A stretch of 64,000 nucleotides of DNA, from contig JBQCHF010000208.1 in assembly GCA_051954955.1 (NCBI GenBank), forward strand, positions 1 through 64,000, given 5' to 3'. This document shows, in pieces, positions 58,263 to 64,000 of this stretch. The notes under the pieces are model-generated. The model was not told the origin of the DNA and did no database searches. It saw only the letters and a list, made by a program, of their open reading frames with translations. The stretch is from JBQCHF01 sp051954955. Its GTDB lineage: Bacteria > Actinomycetota > Actinomycetes > Motilibacterales > Motilibacteraceae. A program made the translations under genes and the position numbers. How positions within the stretch are numbered: the first letter of the stretch is position 1; each line of letters starts with the position of its first letter.

Positions 58263-60632
58263 TCAGGAGGCCAGCAGCACCTCGCTGACGGCGCTGAGCA
58301 GCTGCGGCGGAAGGTCCAGCGCCTGCAGCGGCAGCAGGGCGTCCCTGGGGTCGATGCAGCCGCGGACGGCGTCGTAGACCGCGTTCTTCACCGTGAAGTC
58401 CGCGTGGCTGCGGTCCAGCAGCTCGAACAGCCGGGCCTCGACGTCGTTGCCGGCCAGGGACAGGTCCCCTCGGAGGCCGACGAGGATCCGCGAGGTGACC
58501 GGGACGTCCGGCACCTCGACGCGCACGCTGCCCGGCACCGGTCCGTCCGCGACGACGACGTCGCGGCGCTCGTCTCCGACCCGCACCTGCTCGACCTGCA
58601 CCGCCGCGAAACCCGCCAGCACCAGCGACCAGGAACGCCGACCCGGAACCGAAGCGAGCTCACCCTCGACCGGCTCGATGACGACCTGGCCTGACGTGGC
58701 ATCGAACGCGATGCGAGTGGTTGCCCAGCGCTCGTCGTCGCGGTCCTCGCGCAGGACGAACTCCCCGTCCGCCCCGGCGAACACGCGGACCTCCAGCGCC
58801 GAGGGGTTCTCGGTGACGTTCCCGATCGTCTCCTCCGCGGCGAGCGGAACGACGGCTCCGGCCCGTGCCAGCACGGGCAGCGACTCCAGACCTCGGTGGA
58901 GGTACGCGAGCCGATCGCCCCGGTAGACGGTGCCGGTGAAGAAGTCGATCCACGTCCCGGGAGGCAGCCACGCGCGCACCCGGCCGAGCTGCGAGACCGG
59001 GTCCGTCGGCTCGGTGACGGGCGCGACCAGCAGCTCGGTGCCGAACCGGAACTGGTGGGGCACGGCGTAGGCCCGCTCCTCCCACGGCGTGTCGTAGTAC
59101 ATCGGCTGCACCAGCGGTTCGTCCTGCTCGTGCGCCCGCACGTTCATCGAGTACAGGTAGGGGATGAGCCGGTGCCGGAGCCGGAGGAAGTCCGCCATCA
59201 CCTCCCGGAAGGGCGAGGCGAAGCGCCAGGGCTCCTTGCTGTTGAAGCGGTCGCGGGTCGAGTGCAGCCGCATGATGGGCGAGAAGACCCCGAGCTGCAC
59301 CCAGCGGGTGGTCAGCTCGTCGTCCTTGTGCCCGAACCAGTGGCCGCCGACGTCGTGGCTCCACCAGCCGTATCCCGCGTTGGAGGCGGTGGCGGTGAAC
59401 TCGGGCTGGAACGCCAGCGACGCCCAGCTCGAGACGCTGTCGCCGGAGAACCCGACCGGGTAGCGATGGCTGCCGATGCCGGCGTACCTCGAGAACGTGA
59501 GCGGCCGGGAGCCGTCGCGCGCGGAGTCCAGGTAGTGCACGTGGTTGAGCACCCACAGCGGGTCGAGACCCGGTACGGACGAGTGCGTGCCGGACTGCCA
59601 GTCCAGCCACCAGAAGTCGACGCCGTCGCGCTCGTGCGGGTGGTGCACCTGCTCCAGGTAGGCCTCGAGGAAGTCCGGGTCGGCCGGGTCGAATCGCACC
59701 GGTCGGCCGCTGTCGGGATCGATGCCCATGGCAAGAGCCATCGACTGGTAGGCGTCCTCATAGGCGCGGATCCCGTCCGCCGGGTGCACGTTCAGGGCGA
59801 CCTGCAGCCCGCGGTCGTGCAGCGCCGCGAGGAACGCGGGCGGGTCCGGGAAGAGCTCCCGGTTCCAGGTGTAGCCGGTCCAGCCGCTGCCGTGCTCGGG
59901 CGGGACGTCGGTGAGGTGCCAGTCCATGTCGATGACGCCGACCGAGAACGGCAGGCCCTCGGCTGAGAAACGGTCCATCAGCGCGAGGTACTCGTCCGCG
60001 GAGTACGGGTGGTAGCGGCTCCACCAGTTGCCCAGCGCGAAGCGGGGGAGCAGTGGTTGCCGGCCGGACACGGCGTAGAGCGCAGCGAGGGCCTGCCGGT
60101 AGTCGCGGCCGTAGCAGAAGACGTAGAGGTCGGTGCGGCTCGGCTTCCTCGGCGAGAGGGTGCCGTCGGCCTCGAGCAGCAAGGACGCGGAGTCGTCGAC
60201 GACGGCGATCCCGTTGCGGGACAGGACGCCGTCCTCGAGCGGCAGCGCGCCGTCCACCCCGTCCAGGGTCCGCGCCGTCCCGCCGAGGTTGTCCAGGGGC
60301 TCGCCGTAGTGCCACACGCTGTGGTAGCCGCTGATGTTCCCCCTGGCCTGCACCGAGAGTCCGTGCGCGGTGAACTCGCCGCGGTCGTAGACCAGGTGCA
60401 GCCGGGTGGTCCGCAGCTCGAGCTGGTCCGCGCGCTCCTCCAGCTCGAACTCCACCGGCGGCAGGTCCCGGTGCAGCGCGAGCTGCGAGGGCCGGTCCTC
60501 GAACCCGCCGTCCGCGCTGTGCTCCAGCCGCAGCAGCCCTTCAGCGAGCACCGTGATGCGGAAGTGCTCGCCCTGCACGACGTTGCCCGGCTCGGCCACC
60601 AGGCGGGCGTCCAGCCTCAGGTGCTGCTTCAT
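58263..60632 (-). CDS. GH31 family alpha-glycosidase
   Basis: A 789-residue family 31 hydrolase with no signal peptide. A beta-rich N-terminal domain (about 1-200) precedes the barrel; PFSVGVIDMDWH and the nucleophile Asp344 in WWLDWQSG, then the acid/base Asp398 in SGDSVSSW, define the active site. Members act on alpha-glucosides, alpha-xylosides or related linkages; the LDWQ motif is seen in cytoplasmic alpha-glucosidases rather than alpha-xylosidases. Start ATG at 60632 lacks a strong ribosome site. Confidence 0.87.
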   Translation of the reverse strand: MKQHLRLDARLVAEPGNVVQGEHFRITVLAEGLLRLEHSADGGFEDRPSQLALHRDLPPVEFELEERADQLELRTTRLHLVYDRGEFTAHGLSVQARGNISGYHSVWHYGEPLDNLGGTARTLDGVDGALPLEDGVLSRNGIAVVDDSASLLLEADGTLSPRKPSRTDLYVFCYGRDYRQALAALYAVSGRQPLLPRFALGNWWSRYHPYSADEYLALMDRFSAEGLPFSVGVIDMDWHLTDVPPEHGSGWTGYTWNRELFPDPPAFLAALHDRGLQVALNVHPADGIRAYEDAYQSMALAMGIDPDSGRPVRFDPADPDFLEAYLEQVHHPHERDGVDFWWLDWQSGTHSSVPGLDPLWVLNHVHYLDSARDGSRPLTFSRYAGIGSHRYPVGFSGDSVSSWASLAFQPEFTATASNAGYGWWSHDVGGHWFGHKDDELTTRWVQLGVFSPIMRLHSTRDRFNSKEPWRFASPFREVMADFLRLRHRLIPYLYSMNVRAHEQDEPLVQPMYYDTPWEERAYAVPHQFRFGTELLVAPVTEPTDPVSQLGRVRAWLPPGTWIDFFTGTVYRGDRLAYLHRGLESLPVLARAGAVVPLAAEETIGNVTENPSALEVRVFAGADGEFVLREDRDDERWATTRIAFDATSGQVVIEPVEGELASVPGRRSWSLVLAGFAAVQVEQVRVGDERRDVVVADGPVPGSVRVEVPDVPVTSRILVGLRGDLSLAGNDVEARLFELLDRSHADFTVKNAVYDAVRGCIDPRDALLPLQALDLPPQLLSAVSEVLLAS

Positions 60633-60745
60633 GTCGTCCCGTCCGTCGCCGCGAATCTGCCCGAGAGCCTCACGCTACCGACGAGGACGGGTTCCCTCGC
60701 CGGTCCCTCTGCTCGATGTCGGGGGCCGTGCGGCACAGTGGCGGC

Positions 60746-61537
60746 ATGGCTGCTGCGGACCGTTGGCGCGACGAGCTGGCCGGGTGGGCGATCGACCCGG
60801 ACATCCTCGCCGGCGCGCCGGAGTCTCCCTACGCCCTCGCCCCGGGGCAGTTCCGTGCCGCCGATCGAGGCGCCTACGACCCGGGCCCCGTGCCGTCCCG
60901 CGAGCGCGCCAGGGAAGCTCTGGACGCGGGCGGCAGCGTGCTCGACGTCGGCTGCGGCGGCGGCGCGGCCGCTCTCGCGCTGGCGCCGCCGGCGGGCCGG
61001 CTGACCGGTGTCGACGAGCAGGCGGACATGCTCGCCGCGTTCGAGGCCGCCGGGCACGAGCGCGGCATCGCGGTGACCACCGTGCAGGGGCGCTGGCCCG
61101 ACGTCGCCGAAGAGGTCGAGCCGGCCGACGTCGTGGTGTGCCACCACGTCCTCTACAACGTGTCGGAGGTCGAGCCCTTCCTGCTGGCCCTGCAGGCCCA
61201 CGCCCGCCGGCGCGTGGTCGTCGAGCTGACCGCGACCCATCCGTGGACCCCGGTGGGACCGCTGTGGCAGCGGGCGCACGGGCAGCCGCGCCCGCAAGGA
61301 CCGACCGCGGACCTCGCGGTCCAGGTGCTGCGGGAGCTCGGCACCGAGCCGCAGGTGGAGCCGTTCCAGCGCACCGCCCGTGCGCGGCCCTGGGAGGAGG
61401 AGGTCGCCTCGATGCGCCGTCGCCTGTGCCTCCCTGCCGAGCGTGACGAGCAGATCGGGCGCTGGATGCGCGAGCTGGGGGTGCTGCACAGCGACCAGGC
61501 CCGGCGCGACGTTGTCGCGATTTGGTGGGACCGCTAG
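60746..61537 (+). CDS. SAM-dependent methyltransferase
   Basis: A 263-residue class I methyltransferase. The SAM-binding loop VLDVGCGGGAAALALAP is near residues 72-88, with an acidic residue after the second strand (VDEQADM). The rest fits a small-molecule methyltransferase; no substrate clue is visible. The ATG at 60746 was preferred to the upstream GTG at 60716. A CACAGT sequence 6 bases before the ATG could serve as a weak leaderless -10. It is convergent with an SDR gene. Confidence 0.85.
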   Translation: MAAADRWRDELAGWAIDPDILAGAPESPYALAPGQFRAADRGAYDPGPVPSRERAREALDAGGSVLDVGCGGGAAALALAPPAGRLTGVDEQADMLAAFEAAGHERGIAVTTVQGRWPDVAEEVEPADVVVCHHVLYNVSEVEPFLLALQAHARRRVVVELTATHPWTPVGPLWQRAHGQPRPQGPTADLAVQVLRELGTEPQVEPFQRTARARPWEEEVASMRRRLCLPAERDEQIGRWMRELGVLHSDQARRDVVAIWWDR

Positions 61538-61544
61538 GCGTTCT

Positions 61545-62288
61545 TCACCGGCCACCACCGACGTCGAGGCTCGCGCCAGTCACGTACGACGCGGCGTCGG
61601 AGACGAGCCAGGCGATGGTCTCGGCCACCTCCTCGGGCCGGCCCGGACGGCCCAGCGGCGGCGTGCTGCCGAGCCGCTCCAGGCGTCCCGGCGCGTGGAT
61701 CTCGGTGTCGATGAGCCCGGGGCGCACGCCGACCACCCGGATACCCTCGGCGGCGACCTCCTGCGCAAGTCCGACGGTGAGGGCGTCGAGCGCGGCCTTG
61801 CTGGCGGCGTAGTCCACGTACTCGCCCGCCGACCCCAGCTGCGCGGCGCGCGAGGACACGTTGACCAGCACGCCTCCGTTGCCGCCCTGCGCGGTCGACA
61901 TCCGGCGCACCCCCTCCCGGGCCACCAGGAAGGCGCCGACCACGTTCACCTCGAGCAGCCGCCGCAGCCGCTCGGCGCCCATGTCCAGGACCCGGGCCGC
62001 CGGCGGCACGACGCCGGCGTTGTTCACCACCGCCCGGAGCGGGCCGAGCTCGACGTCGGCGGCGGTGAACAGATCCCGCACGTCCGCCTCCACCGCGACG
62101 TCGGCACGCACCGCCAGCGCACGCACCCCGCGTCCCCGGCAGTCGGCCACCACCTGGTCGGCCTCGTGCGACCGCTCCCGGTAGGTGAGCAGCACGTCCC
62201 AGCCGTCGGCGGCCAGCCGGCGGCAGGTCGCCCGCCCGATCCCGCGGCTGCCGCCGGTGACCAGCGCCGTGCGCGCTCGGTCCGCCAT
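61545..62288 (-). CDS. SDR family oxidoreductase
   Basis: A 247-residue classical SDR with TGGSRGIG (about 11-18), NNAGV (about 91), Ser in NVSSRA, and YAASK (about 160) for catalysis; C terminus ASLDVGGGR. The segment RSHEADQVVADCRGRGV fits an NADP-binding sugar or keto-acid reductase. Substrate unknown. It is convergent with the methyltransferase gene. Confidence 0.87.
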   Translation of the reverse strand: MADRARTALVTGGSRGIGRATCRRLAADGWDVLLTYRERSHEADQVVADCRGRGVRALAVRADVAVEADVRDLFTAADVELGPLRAVVNNAGVVPPAARVLDMGAERLRRLLEVNVVGAFLVAREGVRRMSTAQGGNGGVLVNVSSRAAQLGSAGEYVDYAASKAALDALTVGLAQEVAAEGIRVVGVRPGLIDTEIHAPGRLERLGSTPPLGRPGRPEEVAETIAWLVSDAASYVTGASLDVGGGR

Positions 62289-62389
62289 CGAACCCCACCC
62301 TTCGTCTCCCGCCGGGCGCCCGACGTTGGACCCTGCCACGCGCCCCGGCGGGGGGCCAGAGTGGTCGGCGGGGAGAGAGGAAGGGCGCT

Positions 62390-62620
62390 GTGAACTGCCT
62401 CGACTGCCTGGCCGAACGTGCGCAGGCCGTGCCCGCCGTCGGCGTGTGTCTCGACTGCGGGGCGGGGGTGTGCCTCGAGCACGCCGTCCTGGTGGCCCGC
62501 CGGGTCGACGCCCGGGGCCTGCTGGGGCGGCGCGTCCCGCTGTCCCGCGGTGGCCGCGTGGTGCGCTGCGCGGTGTGCCAGAAGGCGCACGACGCCGTCG
62601 TCGCGGCACCGGTCATCTGA
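62390..62620 (+). CDS. Small cysteine-rich protein, DUF2180-like
   Basis: A 76-residue protein with a zinc-finger-like arrangement: CLDC near residue 3, CLDCGAGVCLEH at about 20-31 and CAVC at about 60. Six to seven cysteines and a histidine suggest one or two zinc ions. Similar short proteins are found in actinobacteria without known role. GTG start with GAGAGGAAG upstream. Confidence 0.65.
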   Translation: MNCLDCLAERAQAVPAVGVCLDCGAGVCLEHAVLVARRVDARGLLGRRVPLSRGGRVVRCAVCQKAHDAVVAAPVI

Positions 62621-62657
62621 GCGGCGGGGCTGCGCACGGCGCACCCCCCGCCCCCGG

Positions 62658-63002
62658 CTACCGGCTGACCGGGTGCCGCCGTTCGGTGACGTCGATGGAC
62701 GCGCGTCCCACGCCGCTCCCGGCCGCTGCGCTCACCTCCGGCGCGCGGTCGCTGTCTGCGCGGGGCGAGGGGAGCCGGGCGAGCTGGGCGAGGACGATCC
62801 GCTCGGCGCGCGCGGCCGCCTCGTCGGCCGGGAGGCGCTCCCAGGCCGGGTGCGCCAGGGTCGCGCGGACGAGCCGGATGACGACGTCGACCCGGGCCTG
62901 CGGGCGCTGCTTGAGCACGCGCTCGATGAGGTCGCTCACCGGGCGGGCGTGCTCGGGGAGTGCGGTGCGGGGGAGCGGGGTGGGCTGTGCGGGGTGGTGC
63001 AC
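62658..63002 (-). CDS. Hypothetical helical protein
   Basis: A 114-residue protein of unknown function. The middle (PVSDLIERVLKQRPQARVDV, VIRLVRATLAHPAWERLP, about 21-60) predicts two to three helices resembling small dimerisation bundles common in actinobacteria. The C-terminal third is Ala/Pro/Ser-rich and looks disordered. The start is GTG with a weak ribosome site. It is convergent with the cysteine-rich gene. Confidence 0.4.
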   Translation of the reverse strand: MHHPAQPTPLPRTALPEHARPVSDLIERVLKQRPQARVDVVIRLVRATLAHPAWERLPADEAAARAERIVLAQLARLPSPRADSDRAPEVSAAAGSGVGRASIDVTERRHPVSR

Positions 63003-63334
63003 GACGATCTCGCAGTCGGGGAAGGGCCAGCGGCGGGTCGGATGGGCGGGCCGGCAGCAAGGGCCAGTCGAGAGGGCCGGTCTGCGCGGCCCCGCGAGGG
63101 AGGACGGACGACGCCTGTATCGGGCGAGGGGCTGCGCCGGTCGTGGATCGCCGGAGCAACGGGACCCCGCGACGGTAAGCGTCCGCTGGACCGGGCAGCG
63201 AAACTACCGGCAGGTATGTCCAGCATGTGGGAAATCGTTGCGCTCCGTGCCGTCCAGCCTGCCCGCTGTCATAGATCTGATCACTCTGCGCGATGCGCCC
63301 CGTCCTCCGCTCCGATCGGTGCGGAAGATCCGGG
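63003..63334. other. Intergenic stretch without a gene
   Basis: About 330 bases. Open frames here have Arg/Pro/Gly-rich, low-quality translations. The last 100 bases are somewhat less GC-rich, with TGATCAC at about 63277, and may hold a promoter region. No gene was recognised. Confidence 0.5.
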
Positions 63335-63634
63335 TCAGGGCATTGCCGGGCCGCCGCAGACCGGGCAGGTGGGCGCCATCCCGTCCGGCCCGACCGGGAT
63401 GAGCCCGAAGCACAGCGGGCTGAACCGACCGTGCGAGCGCCGGCGCAGCGGGACCAGGTTGCGGCAGGAGACGTAGTCCGGCTCGTGCGCGGCGACCACG
63501 ACGGCCGCGACCGCGGGCCGCGTCTGCGGGCCGGCGGGTTGGCCGGGCTGCTCGGTCGGGACCGGCCGCAGGTGCCGCGCCGGCGCTGCGGACCGCCCGG
63601 CCACCGGCGCGACGGCGGGCTCGGGAGTGCTCAC
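63335..63634 (-). CDS. Hypothetical protein with CxxC tail
   Basis: A 99-residue protein not recognised. The N-terminal half is Pro/Ala-rich; the C-terminal half has CRN, a FSPLCFGLIPV segment and a terminal CPVCGG, which could bind a metal. The GTG at 63634 was chosen because the region further upstream overlaps the divergent nagA gene. Confidence 0.4.
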   Translation of the reverse strand: MSTPEPAVAPVAGRSAAPARHLRPVPTEQPGQPAGPQTRPAVAAVVVAAHEPDYVSCRNLVPLRRRSHGRFSPLCFGLIPVGPDGMAPTCPVCGGPAMP

Positions 63635-63745
63635 ACCGACGTTGTTCCGCCAGCGTGACCGGCCAAACAAGGCCGGGACGCGGCGGGTGGCGGCGCGGGA
63701 CAGGGCGTGCGGGAGGATCGCGGCGCCGGACCGGCGGGAGGGGAC

Positions 63746-64000
63746 GTGAGCGAGGTGCTGGTGCTGCGCGGGGCGCAGGTGCTCGTCGAGCCGGGCCTGC
63801 TGCGGGCCGCCGACGTCGTGCTGCGCGAGGGCCGGGTGGACGAGGTCATCCCGGCCGGCTCGACGGGCCGCCGCACCGGCACCGCAGGCGGCAGCGGGCG
63901 GGACGTCGATGCCGCCGGCCTGACGGTGGTCCCGGGCTACCTCGACCTGCAGGTGAACGGCGCCCACGGCACAGACCTGACCCGCAGTCCCGAGGACCTG
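63746..64000 (+). CDS. nagA: N-acetylglucosamine-6-phosphate deacetylase (partial)
   Basis: The first 85 residues of a NagA-type amidohydrolase, cut by the window end. The block VVPGYLDLQVNGAHGTDLT (about 62-80) is diagnostic of the family and contains the family's conserved Gln and Asn. The enzyme removes acetyl from GlcNAc-6-P in amino-sugar use. GTG start with GGGAGGGG upstream. It could act with the GH3 enzyme product at the other end of the window, but there is no direct link. Confidence 0.8.
   Translation, partial: MSEVLVLRGAQVLVEPGLLRAADVVLREGRVDEVIPAGSTGRRTGTAGGSGRDVDAAGLTVVPGYLDLQVNGAHGTDLTRSPEDL

Overview
The window is very GC-rich DNA from an actinobacterium. Codon third positions are almost all G or C, GTG starts are common, and gene starts often overlap the previous stop as ATGA or GTGA. 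Gene content (two DUF222/HNH endonuclease genes, a PucR regulator, many acyl-CoA dehydrogenases, sugar ABC importers without their own ATPase) suits a soil actinobacterium such as a member of the Geodermatophilaceae. That placement is inference from gene content; no rRNA or other marker gene is present. No tRNA, CRISPR array, insertion sequence or phage gene was seen.

Region 1 (1-4.0 kb) holds a family 3 glycosidase lipoprotein, an FMN reductase, a PilZ-type protein and a secreted CAP-like protein. Region 2 (4.0-28.3 kb) is a large acyl-CoA catabolic island: a FadA6-like thiolase, two short-chain dehydrogenases, a HAD hydrolase, a MaoC hydratase, an APH-type kinase, six acyl-CoA dehydrogenases, two CoA ligases and a complete branched-chain-type ABC importer, with two TetR regulators and one PucR regulator. 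HAD, APH kinase and the first dehydrogenase are the three domains of mammalian ACAD10 encoded as separate genes, which points to breakdown of 4-hydroxy acids through a 4-phosphoacyl-CoA.

Region 3 (28.4-31.2 kb) is a persulfide/sulfide detoxification operon (rhodanese, persulfide dioxygenase-rhodanese, TauE-type exporter) preceded by two sites resembling CsoR/CstR operators; the exporter gene carries two frameshifts. Region 4 (31.3-37.4 kb) is mixed: a GGDEF-EAL protein, two acetyltransferases, a VOC protein, a DUF222/HNH gene, an orphan gene and a gene-poor stretch.

Region 5 (37.4-60.6 kb) is a carbohydrate region. A LacI regulator, a TIM-barrel protein, a DUF993 aldolase-like protein, a Gfo/Idh oxidoreductase and a divergent hydroxyacid dehydrogenase form one unit. 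A GH2 beta-mannosidase, two sugar permeases, a sugar-binding lipoprotein and a second LacI form another. A Tat-exported toroid-like protein, a CE7 esterase and a second TIM-barrel protein follow, then a second DUF222/HNH gene, a truncated Nudix gene, a threonine-aldolase-like gene and a GH31 glycosidase. The same LacI-type palindrome lies in two separate divergent promoters (41.83 and 53.87 kb), linking both groups to one sugar regulon. Region 6 (60.7-64 kb) has a methyltransferase, a short-chain dehydrogenase, three small uncharacterised proteins and the start of nagA, cut by the window edge.

How the genes may work together: the island imports a carboxylic acid, activates it with CoA, isomerises or dehydrogenates it and cleaves it by thiolysis. 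The sugar region imports and deacetylates plant-type oligosaccharides, hydrolyses mannosides and alpha-glycosides, and oxidises the sugars. Both statements are inferred from families and gene order.
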